Below the pieces are notes generated by a model, which worked only from the letters and a program-made list of their open reading frames with translations, was not told the DNA's origin and did no database searches. A DNA stretch of 64,000 nucleotides from Avimonas intestinalis. Lineage in GTDB: Bacteria > Bacillota > Clostridia > Oscillospirales > Acutalibacteraceae. Position numbers and translations under genes: made by a program. This document shows positions 44,870 through 52,945 of the stretch, one piece after another (position 1 is the stretch's first letter; each line of letters begins with the position of its first letter). The stretch is from NCBI GenBank assembly GCA_904380375.1, contig CAJFID010000006.1:22070-86069 (forward strand), written 5' to 3'.

Positions 44870-45976
44870 TCAAGAATCCAGAGCTTCGTACAGATTTTTG
44901 TACTCCTGCGCGATCGTATCCCAGTTGAAACGCTCGCTGAAAGTACAGCAGTTTTTGGAAAGGGCCGCGTAGTTTTTCATGCAGTCGAGGACCCGGTCGG
45001 CAATCTCCCGGGGATTGCGGCAGTCCACATGGTAGCCGACGGTCCCTTCCTCAAACTGCCGGTCAAAGCCCTGCCCTTTCGTGTAGATGACGGGGAGCCC
45101 CTGCGTCATGGCCTCCGCATATACCAGGCCGAAGGTTTCTGAGATTGACGGCATGACGAACAGGTCGTTTTTACGATATTCGGTAATTAGTTCTTCTTTC
45201 GGCCGCTTAGCAAGACACTTTACAAAGGGATACTGCTGCAATTGCCGGTAAACCCTTTGATCTGCGGCGCTTCCGACAGCGGTAAAGGTGACCGAATAAC
45301 CTTGATTTATCAGCAGTTGACAGGCTTGCGCAGTAACCGCGGCGTTTTTATTCCGGTCAATGGTCCCTGCAAAAATGATGCGGATTGTTTGGGTGTCCGG
45401 CAGCTTTTCCCGGCTTATTTTGTGTCCCAGCCAAAAGGCGTTGATACCGTTGGGGATAACGTGGGATTTTTTGCGGATCGCCTCCCGGTCGCCGGCGGGG
45501 ACGTAGCGGGCCAACAGCTCGTCCCGGTAGGCTTCGGACAAAAAGACAACCGCGCAGGCGTTACGCAGAATTTTTACCCCCAGGCTGCGCAGATGCGGCA
45601 TCTTTTTGAAAAAGGTGTTCATATCGGTGCTTCTGACGGCGGTAATATAAGGGATATTGTGCGCTTGCTTGAGACGATAGGCGATATAGCCGTTGGAAAA
45701 CAGGGAATGGGCGTGCAGGAGGGAATAGCCTTCTATCCCCCCGATCTGGCTGTAGAAGTCCTTGAGGATTTTGCGGTGCTTGTGGTGGAAGAAGAAACGG
45801 TCCATGCCGGTAAAGCAGACGGATTCTTTGACATTGGCCTCCGGGCGGTTCCGTTTCTGGGACGCGCGAAGCGGTACGTAGAACGTGCAGGGGATCCCGG
45901 CCCGCTGGTAGGCACTGTTCATTTCCGCGTAGATCCCGGAGCTGTTGTAATAGGAACAGATGTGAAGGATATTCAT
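44870..45976 (-). CDS. Glycosyltransferase (GT4)
   Basis: ATG at 45976 with GGAGG upstream. The 368-residue protein has a GT-B fold with SISETFGLVYAEAMTQGLPVIYT (E-x7-E) and IIFAGTIDRNKNAAVTAQA. It transfers one sugar of the repeat unit and lies between the nucleotide-sugar dehydrogenase and another GT4. Confidence 0.87.
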   Translation of the reverse strand: MNILHICSYYNSSGIYAEMNSAYQRAGIPCTFYVPLRASQKRNRPEANVKESVCFTGMDRFFFHHKHRKILKDFYSQIGGIEGYSLLHAHSLFSNGYIAYRLKQAHNIPYITAVRSTDMNTFFKKMPHLRSLGVKILRNACAVVFLSEAYRDELLARYVPAGDREAIRKKSHVIPNGINAFWLGHKISREKLPDTQTIRIIFAGTIDRNKNAAVTAQACQLLINQGYSVTFTAVGSAADQRVYRQLQQYPFVKCLAKRPKEELITEYRKNDLFVMPSISETFGLVYAEAMTQGLPVIYTKGQGFDRQFEEGTVGYHVDCRNPREIADRVLDCMKNYAALSKNCCTFSERFNWDTIAQEYKNLYEALDS

Positions 45977-45998
45977 TCCGCAACCTCCATGAGCCGCG

Positions 45999-47291
45999 TT
46001 ACATCGGCCGCCCGATTGATTCGTAGGTCAGGCCCTCTTTCGGGATGTCGCACAGGGGATAGCAGTTGCGGCCGTCCAGGACGATCGCCCGTTTCATGTA
46101 GTCGACAAAGCGCGCCGGCTTGAACTCCTTGATCTGTTTCCATTCCGTAAAGATGAAGCAAAGGTCGGCGCCGGTCAGGGCGTCCTCAATTGAGTCGCAG
46201 TAGGTGATCTGGTCCGGGTAATGCTTGCGGAAGTTCGGCATCCCGACCGGGTCCCACGCGCGGATATTCGCGCCGTCGTCCAGCAGGATCGGGATATTGA
46301 CCAGGGAGGGCGCCTCCCGCAGGTCGTCGGTCCCCGGCTTAAAGGTCAGGCCCAGGACGGCGACCGTCAGGCCGGAGAAGGAGGGGTAGTATTTTTTGGC
46401 CTTTTTAATCAGGCGGAGCTTTTGGTTGTCGTTGACCTCGATGGCCGCCTTGATGGTTTTCATTTCGTGGTCATGGAAATTCGAGAGCCAGTACAGGGCC
46501 TTGGTGTCCTTGGGGAAGCAGGAGCCGCCGTAGCCGATCCCGGCGTTCAGGAACTTGTTGCCGATCCGGCTGTCGTATCCCATGCCGGCTGCCACGTCCT
46601 CAATGTTGGCGCCGATTTCCTCGCAGAGGTTGGCGATTTCGTTGATATAGGAGATTTTCAGCGCCAGGAAATCGTTGGAGGCGTATTTGATCATCTCGGC
46701 GCTCCGGCGGTCGGTTACCAGCACCGGGGCGTCAAAATCCTGGTACACCCGCTGCATGATCTGGGTAGCGCGCTCGTCCTGGGAGCCGATGACGATCCGG
46801 GAGGCGTGCAGCGTGTCCCGCACCGCGGTGCCCTGGGCCAGGAATTCCGGGTTGGAAACCACCGAGAAGGTGACTGGATGCGTCTTCTTCTCATTGAGCA
46901 GCCGCTCCACGTTTTCGTTGGTGCCGATCGGGACGGTGGATTTGACGACGACGACACAGTCCTGTTGGGCAGACTGCGCAATTTGGGCGGCCACCGTCAT
47001 GACATACTGCAGGTTGGCGGAGCCGTCCTTTTTCTCGGGGGTGCCGACGCCGATGAAGATAACGTCCGCGTCGCGGTACGCGCCGGCGTATTCGGTGGTA
47101 AACGTCAGCCGCTCGGCGTTTTTGTGCATCAGCTCTTCCAGATCCATTTCGTAGATCGGAGAACGGCCCTGGCGCATCAGGGCGATTTTTTCCTCGTCAA
47201 TATCCACGCAGGTGACATGATGGCCCTTTTCCGCCAGGCAGACGGCGGTGACCAAGCCCACGTATCCCGTGCCCGCGACCGCAATTTTCAT
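45999..47291 (-). CDS. UDP-glucose/UDP-HexNAc 6-dehydrogenase
   Basis: ATG at 47291 with GAGGAGA upstream. The 430-residue protein has the NAD motif GTGYVG, the catalytic Cys in YGGSCFPKDTKAL, and GLTFKPGTDDLREAPS. It oxidises the C6 hydroxyl of a UDP-sugar to a uronate in two steps. The N-terminus looks more like UDP-glucose than UDP-GlcNAc dehydrogenases, so UDP-glucuronate is the likelier product. The WbpB/D/I-like set downstream would need UDP-GlcNAcA, so a HexNAc substrate should be kept in mind. Confidence 0.85.
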   Translation of the reverse strand: MKIAVAGTGYVGLVTAVCLAEKGHHVTCVDIDEEKIALMRQGRSPIYEMDLEELMHKNAERLTFTTEYAGAYRDADVIFIGVGTPEKKDGSANLQYVMTVAAQIAQSAQQDCVVVVKSTVPIGTNENVERLLNEKKTHPVTFSVVSNPEFLAQGTAVRDTLHASRIVIGSQDERATQIMQRVYQDFDAPVLVTDRRSAEMIKYASNDFLALKISYINEIANLCEEIGANIEDVAAGMGYDSRIGNKFLNAGIGYGGSCFPKDTKALYWLSNFHDHEMKTIKAAIEVNDNQKLRLIKKAKKYYPSFSGLTVAVLGLTFKPGTDDLREAPSLVNIPILLDDGANIRAWDPVGMPNFRKHYPDQITYCDSIEDALTGADLCFIFTEWKQIKEFKPARFVDYMKRAIVLDGRNCYPLCDIPKEGLTYESIGRPM

Positions 47292-47346
47292 GATGATATC
47301 TCCTCTGTATTTTCTATACTTATGTTATCAACGAAGGGTAACGCTT

Positions 47347-48135
47347 TTAAGCTTTGATACGCTGTACATACCGCACTTTTTTCCATATGCCGAAAATAAG
47401 ATTACGGATGGTGGAAAAAGCTGCGGCCGCAGGGTTCATCCCCTGTCCATCCCGGAAAAGTATATAGTGGAATTTAATCAGCCGTATCTTGTTTTCTCGG
47501 GAAATGGAACCCGACCGGACCCGGTACTTTGCCAATGCTTCATCCAGTAACCAGCAATCGGAGAAAGGAATCGCTTTTAGCCACATAGCATAGTCATTGT
47601 TTTTTTTCAGGTCCGCAATCTGGATCAAGCCGATGCGTTCGGCGTCATACATAACGGTCAGGCATCCCGGCCAGCAGTAGCGGAACATTCCCGCCTTGCT
47701 AATCCGCTTTGGCCCCGAGACGGTCACGCCAGTTTCCCGGGATTGTTCATCGATTTCCGTATAAGCCGTATAGCTGAAAGCGCAGCCGTTCTCCTGCATA
47801 AACTGGAGTTGCTTTTCCAGCTTGTCCGGAGCCCAGAGGTCGTCGCTGTCCAGGAAGGCGATCCACCGCCCTTTCGCTTCCCGGAGCGCCCGGTTCCGCG
47901 AAACCGCCGCCCCGCTGTTGACTTTATTGACGAACAGGCGGATGCGGGGATCCTGGTATTCCTGAATGATTTCACGGATTGTATCGGCGGATCCGTCGGT
48001 GGAGCAGTCGTCGACAATCAGCATTTCCCAGTGGGGATACGTCTGGGCCAATACGCTCTGGATCGTTTCCTTTACAAACCGTGCGGTATTATACGATGGC
48101 GTGATAATAGACACAAGCCCATAGTTGGTACTCAT
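47347..48135 (-). CDS. Glycosyltransferase family 2
   Basis: ATG at 48135 is preferred to one at 48159, because AGGCAGG precedes it and it gives the usual GT2 N-terminus (STNYGLVSIITPSYNTARFV). The 262-residue protein shows VDDCSTDGSAD and the metal-binding FLDSDDLW (GT-A fold). It transfers a sugar from a UDP donor. Confidence 0.86.
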   Translation of the reverse strand: MSTNYGLVSIITPSYNTARFVKETIQSVLAQTYPHWEMLIVDDCSTDGSADTIREIIQEYQDPRIRLFVNKVNSGAAVSRNRALREAKGRWIAFLDSDDLWAPDKLEKQLQFMQENGCAFSYTAYTEIDEQSRETGVTVSGPKRISKAGMFRYCWPGCLTVMYDAERIGLIQIADLKKNNDYAMWLKAIPFSDCWLLDEALAKYRVRSGSISRENKIRLIKFHYILFRDGQGMNPAAAAFSTIRNLIFGIWKKVRYVQRIKA

Positions 48136-48170
48136 AGTTGACCTGCCTTTTCGTTCCATTGTGCCGCAGC

Positions 48171-48727
48171 TTACTGGCTTTCCGAAAGGGTAAGCGGAGT
48201 GCTGCTGACTACAGGGGCCGTGGCGTCATCTGTCTTATCCAGAATTCTGCATGGAATACCTACAGCGGTTTTCCCAGGAGGGATGCTCTGGTTTACTAAG
48301 GCACAGGCGCCGACAATGGCGCCCCGGCCGATTATGACGCCGGTACCCTCCTTCGTTTTGCTGATAATGCTGGCGCGCATGCCAATGTAAGCGCGATCCT
48401 CTATCGTGATTGGGAGATGGCTTTGCCCTCGGCCGTGGTATGCAAAATAAACGCCGTAAGAGATAGTGACATGACTGCCAATTGTTAGCAGCTCATGGCA
48501 CATATCGTCAAGATAACAGCGCATACCGATAAACGTTTTTTGCCGATCTTAAAACCACATAGCCGGTAAAGAAAAATCCGGATACAGTTAAACGGGCAAT
48601 GGGCTGCCACGACGTTGGTCAGCCACTTCCGTATGGGCTTGGCAATGATGGACGGCAGGCTGTAATTGTAGTAATACGGCGCCGGCTTTTTCTTCAATTT
48701 TTCGTATGCCCATTTCAGCAACACCAT
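48171..48727 (-). pseudogene. Hexapeptide acetyltransferase split by a one-base frameshift
   Basis: Two overlapping frames make up one NodL/WcaF-type acetyltransferase. The first (from ATG 48727) reads to RIFLYRLCGFKIGKK and then goes out of frame. The second continues FIGMRCYLDDMCHELLTIG and IGRGAIVGACALVNQSIPPGKTAVGIP. The break lies at a run of six A (minus strand, 48541-48536). One extra A would restore a 185-residue protein, and 557 bases is exactly one short of a multiple of three. It may be inactivated, phase variable, rescued by slippage, or a sequencing error. It lies between the priming transferase and a GT2 gene, where a PglD/EpsM-like acetyltransferase would be expected. Confidence 0.75.
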
Positions 48728-48730
48728 GTT

Positions 48731-49420
48731 TTAGCCCTCCTGCAAGCGGCGGCTGGCTTCCTCTAGACCTTCCTGATACTCGATCTGACCGATTTTCCCC
48801 CCACGCAAAAGGTAGTCGCCTAGATCCTCTGCCGTAGACATGCCCTCCGTTTCAATGCCGTCACGAGCGAAGACTTTAGCGACAGTTTGAAATAGGATTT
48901 TTAAATCCCCCGCAAAGGTAATATGCTCAATGTATTTTAAATCCCATTCCAATTTTTCCTCCCAGGAAATATTATTACGCCCATTTATTTGCGCCAAGCC
49001 TGTGAGCCCTTGGCGGACGGTATGCCGCCGGCGCTGGTCGGGCGTCATAAACACCATATCCCGTACCAGGAGAGGACGAGGGCCGACAATGCTCATATCC
49101 CCTTTAAGGATATTAAACAGCTCAGGGAGCTCATCCAGGCTGGTAGAACGCAGCAGCCGCCCGAATCGAGTAAGTCGAACCTCATCGGGCAGCAGGTTAC
49201 CGCTTTCATCCCTCTGGTCGGTCATGGACCGGAATTTCATCATCTCAAAGATTTTCTCACCCCGGCCCGGCCGCTTTTGCCGAAAGAGGATCGGGCTCCC
49301 CAGCTTAACTTTAACGAAAACAGCGACGACCAGCATCAAAGGGGAGAGCAGCACGATTGCCAGCAAGGAAAGGAAAACATCCAGGCCGCGTTTTACGAAC
49401 CGCTGATACAAGCCAAGCAC
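48731..49420 (-). CDS. Priming sugar-phosphate transferase (EpsL/PglC/WbaP-type)
   Basis: ATG at 49420. The 229-residue protein has an N-terminal membrane hairpin (about 10-35) and the conserved cytoplasmic domain with KFRSM. The catalytic Asp-Glu dyad is in STSLDELPELFNILKGDMSIVGPRP. It loads the first sugar phosphate onto undecaprenyl phosphate. It is followed on the same strand by the broken acetyltransferase gene and preceded by an EpsN-like aminotransferase, the order seen for bacillosamine-type priming in B. subtilis eps genes. Confidence 0.9.
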   Translation of the reverse strand: MLGLYQRFVKRGLDVFLSLLAIVLLSPLMLVVAVFVKVKLGSPILFRQKRPGRGEKIFEMMKFRSMTDQRDESGNLLPDEVRLTRFGRLLRSTSLDELPELFNILKGDMSIVGPRPLLVRDMVFMTPDQRRRHTVRQGLTGLAQINGRNNISWEEKLEWDLKYIEHITFAGDLKILFQTVAKVFARDGIETEGMSTAEDLGDYLLRGGKIGQIEYQEGLEEASRRLQEG

Positions 49421-49425
49421 CTCAT

Positions 49426-50559
49426 TTACCGAAACAGGCTGCGGATCCGCGTGACAATACGCTCCATATCCTCGGGCGTGTTCTTAATGTCGCTGGGCAG
49501 GCAAAGACCGCGCCGGAAAACATCCTCAGAGACTACGGGGGAACCGGCGCCCGCGGCCCGGATAAAATCGCAGCTGCGGAAAACTGGCTGCAGATGCATC
49601 GGCTTCCAAATCGGGCGGGTTTCAATATTGTCTTCCGCCAATGAATCCATGATCATGTCCGGGGTGACGGGAGAACCGCCCTTGATGGTGATGCAGGACA
49701 GCCAGCAGTTCGCTTCGCAGTCGTCCGGGATGGGGTTCATCTGGACTTCCGGGATATCGGAAAACGCTTGCTTATAGGCAGTATAAATCGCCCGCTTTTT
49801 TGCTACATAATCGTCCAGCGTCATCATCTGGCCGCGGCCGATCCCGGCCACGATGTTGGACATACGGTAATTATAGCCGATTTCCTTATGCTCATAATGG
49901 CGGGCCGGTTCTCTGGCCTGGGTTGCCCAGAAACGCGCTTTTTTGATGGCTTCTTCGTCATCGGAAACCAACATGCCGCCTCCGGATGTGGTGATGATTT
50001 TGTTGCCGTTAAAGGAATAGACGCCGTATTTTCCGAAAGACCCAGTTTGCTTTCCCTTGTATTTTGAGCCTAGGCTTTCAGCCGCGTCTTCAATCAGCGG
50101 GACGTTGTGGCGGGCGCAGATATCCGACAGCTGATCCAGCTTGGCGGGCGTACCGTATAGATTGGCGACCACCACAGCCTTCGCTTGGGGGTATTTTTCA
50201 AAGGCCTGCTCCAGCGCAGCGGGATCCATATTCCAGCTTTCTGCCTCGCTGTCAATGAAAACGGGAACAGCGTCCTGATAGACGATAGGATTGCAGGTAG
50301 CGGCAAAGGTCCAGTCGGTGCAGAATACGATATCGCCTTTGCCTACTCCGGCACATTTGAGCGCGAGATGGATAGCCGCCGTGCCGGCACTCAAGGCAAG
50401 GGCGTGCCGAACTCCCGCATACTGGGCGACCGCTTTTTCAAACTCGTCAACATTTTCCCCCAAAGGAGCAATCCAATTTTTCGCAAATGCATCCTGAATA
50501 AACATCATTTCATGGCCATTCATGGTAGGGGAAGACAAGAAAATCTTTTTTGACGCCAT
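49426..50559 (-). CDS. DegT/DnrJ/EryC1/StrS nucleotide-sugar aminotransferase (EpsN/PglE-like)
   Basis: ATG at 50559 with AGAGGG upstream. The 377-residue protein has LSSPTMNGHEMMFIQDAF at the start, ALSAGTAAIHLAL, EDAAESLGSKYKG, and SFNGNKIITT, where Lys binds PLP. The overall pattern is that of 4-amino sugar (PglE/EpsN) enzymes. A PglF/EpsC-type dehydratase to supply its usual 4-keto substrate is not in the window. It might alternatively supply the WbpE step of the 3-amino uronate path. Confidence 0.85.
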   Translation of the reverse strand: MASKKIFLSSPTMNGHEMMFIQDAFAKNWIAPLGENVDEFEKAVAQYAGVRHALALSAGTAAIHLALKCAGVGKGDIVFCTDWTFAATCNPIVYQDAVPVFIDSEAESWNMDPAALEQAFEKYPQAKAVVVANLYGTPAKLDQLSDICARHNVPLIEDAAESLGSKYKGKQTGSFGKYGVYSFNGNKIITTSGGGMLVSDDEEAIKKARFWATQAREPARHYEHKEIGYNYRMSNIVAGIGRGQMMTLDDYVAKKRAIYTAYKQAFSDIPEVQMNPIPDDCEANCWLSCITIKGGSPVTPDMIMDSLAEDNIETRPIWKPMHLQPVFRSCDFIRAAGAGSPVVSEDVFRRGLCLPSDIKNTPEDMERIVTRIRSLFR

Positions 50560-50619
50560 ACACTATAACCCTCTCTTCCAAGAAGTAATCGATGGTATAT
50601 ACAAAAATTCGAAAAACTA

Positions 50620-50934
50620 CTATCCAGTTATATCTTCGTTCCTTTTCCCGCCGCTTACGTCCAAAAGCGCACGCAGCTTGTCGGTGTAAACCCCCAGGAT
50701 GCGGATCAGGTCGGCGGTTGATTGGTTGTGCAGGAAAAGCAGGATCAAGGAAAGGTAGGTGTTCCACGTCATCGGGCGGCGCTGGTTTTCCATCGCCACC
50801 ACCATCTGACGGGATAGGCCGATCCGGTCCCCCAGCTCCTCCTGGGAGAGATCCAGCTTGGCACGCAGGACGGGAAGCTCGTCCACCAGCTTCTGGATCA
50901 TCGCCTGCTTTTCCCCGGCTGTCAGCCCCGCCAT
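50620..50934 (-). CDS. XRE-family helix-turn-helix regulator, first gene of the polysaccharide cluster
   Basis: ATG at 50934. The 104-residue protein has a Cro/C1-type helix-turn-helix (about 22-60: LRAKLDLSQEELGDRIGLSRQMVVAMENQ) and a helical C-terminal part. It lies 60 bases upstream of the aminotransferase, in the same orientation and behind a consensus promoter. It is thus likely to control its own operon, as small regulators at the head of capsule/EPS clusters do. Confidence 0.82.
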   Translation of the reverse strand: MAGLTAGEKQAMIQKLVDELPVLRAKLDLSQEELGDRIGLSRQMVVAMENQRRPMTWNTYLSLILLFLHNQSTADLIRILGVYTDKLRALLDVSGGKRNEDITG

Positions 50935-50996
50935 TTTCTACGCCCCCGTTTCCGTTCCTTTTTGTTAAGCCGCAGACCCCATCGTCAATAAATGCC

Positions 50997-51025
50997 AGTA
51001 TAGGACTTGTCGGATTATTTGTCAA
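50997..51025 (-). promoter_or_regulatory. Consensus promoter of the polysaccharide cluster
   Basis: On the minus strand TTGACA (51025-51020), a 17-base spacer and TATACT (51002-50997) precede the XRE gene by about 60 bases. A second TTGACA lies ten bases further upstream, which gives the site some redundancy. Confidence 0.8.
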
Positions 51026-51594
51026 TCTGTCAACCAAGGAATTCCGCTTTATATACAATCTAACACAGAACATCTCTCGATTTATAGACGAATTATCAAG
51101 AAACAGCTAAAATCTCGACGACAGGCCGGAAAGCGGCTGAGCGCGTTCCCGCCCGGCGGCGCCTGCCCTCTCCTGTAAGGATGGGACGGAATCCCCTCCG
51201 GTATTCCGCTACGCGTCCTTTTTATGGGCCATTGCACAGAAAAAAGAGGGGCGGGCTGCCCGCGTACCGGCGGCCTACCGGAGGCAGCCAGACACGCGGC
51301 GGGATAGAGGGTGTGCGGTGACGTCAGGAAGCCGCCGCACAGCCTGGCCGCCGGGAAAGCGTGGCTCCGAGGCCGTAAAACGTGCCATGCGGGCCGCAGC
51401 GGCCGGCCTGCAAACGCGATTCGGCATCGGCAAAAGCCGCAAACACGCGCAAAAAAGAGGCCGCTGTAAACGCTGCAGCGGCCCCTTTTTTGACGCTATC
51501 GGTCCGTTCCTGGGCGGCGGTTCTGTCTGTGGCGGTTTCCGTAGGGAATGGCCCCGCGGGAGAGAAACAGGAAGAAGCAGGAAGAAGCAGGAAG
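51026..51594. other. Gene-free region between the polysaccharide promoter and the IS element
   Basis: No protein gene is convincing here. It contains a bidirectional terminator at 51451-51491 and a GAAGAAGCAG repeat (two and a half copies) directly beside the IS left end. The AT-rich part near 51060-51110 may belong to the polysaccharide control region. Confidence 0.5.
51451..51491. terminator. Bidirectional intrinsic terminator
   Basis: An 8-bp stem (GGCCGCTG 51459-51466 with 51476-51483) has AAAAAA on its left and TTTTTT (51486-51491) on its right, so it can stop transcription from either side. It probably once terminated the gatB operon before the IS insertion. Confidence 0.6.
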
Positions 51595-51640
51595 TGAAGT
51601 GCCCCCCAAAAGTTAGACAATATTATGAAGAGGAATTAGA

Positions 51641-52444
51641 TTAAGCAGTTAAAAGGGCTTGTTGTCTGTGAAGAGCAGGCGGCAAGCCTTTCAGTTTTGG
51701 CTTGATACGGCGGTTGTTGTAATAATCCAGATAGTCCACCAACTCCTGCCTGAAGTGTTCCATAGAACTGAATTCTTGCAGATAGAGCAGTTCGCTTTTG
51801 AGCAGGCCAAAGAAGTTTTTGATCACCGCGTTGTCCAGGCAGTTGCCCTTGCGGCTCATGCTTTGCCGGATACCTTTCTTTTTGAGCATCCGCTGGTACT
51901 GCTTGTGCTGGTATTGCCAACCTTGATCGGAATGAAGAATCAGCCCTGTCCCGTCCGGTATCGTTTCAAAAGCCTTGTCCAACATGGTCGTCACCATGTT
52001 CAGGGCAGGTCGGCTAGAGATCGTATAACTGACCAGATAACGGCTGTGCAGATCCAGGACTGGTGAGAGGTACAACTTCTGACCAAACAAACTGAACTCT
52101 GTCACATCGGTTACCCACTTCTGGTTTGGCTTCTCAGCTTGAAAGTCCCGATTGAGCAGGTTGGGGGCGATTTTGCCCACCTCTCCCTTGTAAGAGCGAT
52201 ATTTCTTGATTCTGACGCAGCAAACTAAGCCCAGTTCCTTCATAAGCCGTTGCACAGTTTTGTGATTCAAGTGAAATCCACGACTACGCAATTCTGTCGT
52301 GATGCGGCGATAACCATATCGGCCCTTGTTTTCATGGTAGATAGCCGTGATTTCTGCTTTGGCTTTTTTGTATTTGTCGGGAACTCCCATCCGCTTCAAA
52401 TGGTAATAGAAGGTTGCACGAGGCAGTTGAGCGATTGTGAGCAA
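51641..52444 (-). CDS. IS3-family transposase OrfB with catalytic Glu replaced by Lys
   Basis: The 267-residue reading has the rve/DDE core. D113 (VTDVTEF) and D173 (HSDQGWQY) are present. The third acid, expected 36 residues later in the motif DNAxxExFF, is K209 (DNAVIKNFF, codon AAA at 51820-51818). One G-to-A change from GAA explains this. OrfB has no strong start. It would be made as an OrfAB fusion by a -1 shift at the A6 run (minus strand, 52494-52489), after which the frame reads KTQVVQKLRQEFSLAL into the annotated part. Confidence 0.85.
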   Translation of the reverse strand: MLTIAQLPRATFYYHLKRMGVPDKYKKAKAEITAIYHENKGRYGYRRITTELRSRGFHLNHKTVQRLMKELGLVCCVRIKKYRSYKGEVGKIAPNLLNRDFQAEKPNQKWVTDVTEFSLFGQKLYLSPVLDLHSRYLVSYTISSRPALNMVTTMLDKAFETIPDGTGLILHSDQGWQYQHKQYQRMLKKKGIRQSMSRKGNCLDNAVIKNFFGLLKSELLYLQEFSSMEHFRQELVDYLDYYNNRRIKPKLKGLPPALHRQQALLTA

Positions 52445-52479
52445 AAGCGCCAGCGAGAATTCTTGCCTCAGTTTTTGAA

Positions 52480-52830
52480 CTACCTGCGTTTTTTGCGCTG
52501 GCGTCGCTCTTCTTCCAAAACCAAGGCTTGCAAGTTTTTTAGGTAAGCATTCTCTGCACGCAGCCGCTGAACTTCTGCCAGCAGGTCCTCTTCTACTTTG
52601 CTTGGCAGTTTCTTCGGCCTGCCCGTACTCCCTCGTCCTCGCCGCTCAATAGCAAGACTTTCTGGACCCTCTTCCAGGTAGATCCGTTCCCAGCTTTGGA
52701 TCCGACCGTGTCCTTGTACCTCGTAAATCCTGGCTGCTTCTTGATAGCTGAGCCCCTCTTGCAGCACTGCTTCTACCACTTGTTTCTTAAATTCTGGTGT
52801 ATACCGTTTATTTGGTTTCCCTTTTGGCAT
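52480..52830 (-). CDS. IS3-family transposase OrfA (helix-turn-helix)
   Basis: ATG at 52830 (KGKPNKRYTPEFKKQVVEAV) has GGGGGG from the terminal repeat upstream as a possible ribosome binding site. The 116-residue protein has a helix-turn-helix (about 10-55), and a leucine-zipper-like coiled coil (KVEEDLLAEVQRLRAENAYLK) that ends near the frameshift site. It binds the element's ends and, by frameshift, makes the full transposase. Confidence 0.85.
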   Translation of the reverse strand: MPKGKPNKRYTPEFKKQVVEAVLQEGLSYQEAARIYEVQGHGRIQSWERIYLEEGPESLAIERRGRGSTGRPKKLPSKVEEDLLAEVQRLRAENAYLKNLQALVLEEERRQRKKRR

Positions 52831-52835
52831 AGTTA

Positions 52836-52886
52836 AGCCCCCCACTTGTTAGTCAGTATATCATACTGTCTAACAAGTGGGGGGCT
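52836..52886. repeat. Nested palindrome inside the IS right end
   Basis: A 24-base arm (52836-52859) faces its near-perfect complement (52863-52886) across three bases; 23 of 24 positions pair. The outer arm is part of the right terminal repeat. The inner arm is an extra inverted copy lying over the orfA ribosome binding site. Confidence 0.8.
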
Positions 52887-52945
52887 GTTCAGAAGGGGGG
52901 ATCCCCTTTCCTTTATTATTAAGGAGAAAAAAGATGGAAAGGCCT

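Larger units (their letters stand above)
51595..52891 (-). mobile_element. IS3-family insertion sequence (1,297 bp)
   Basis: The ends are 29-base imperfect inverted repeats beginning TGAA (51595-51623 and 52863-52891, 23 of 29 matching, shared GCCCCCCA and GTTAGACA blocks). GAAG at 51591-51594 is repeated at 52892-52895, consistent with a 4-bp target duplication. It encodes orfA and orfB in the usual overlapping frames. It sits 54 bases after the gatB stop, in non-coding DNA. The transposase has a substituted catalytic residue, so this copy is probably immobile by itself. Confidence 0.9.

Noticed and set aside
50510..51073. 187-codon minus-strand frame over the XRE gene
   Set aside because: The XRE frame at 50620-50934 has a clear helix-turn-helix and a start; the longer frame is in another register and has no recognisable features.
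51318..51644. Short plus-strand frame before the IS element
   Set aside because: It runs across a terminator hairpin and the IS terminal repeat and is Arg/Gly-rich; it is not a gene.
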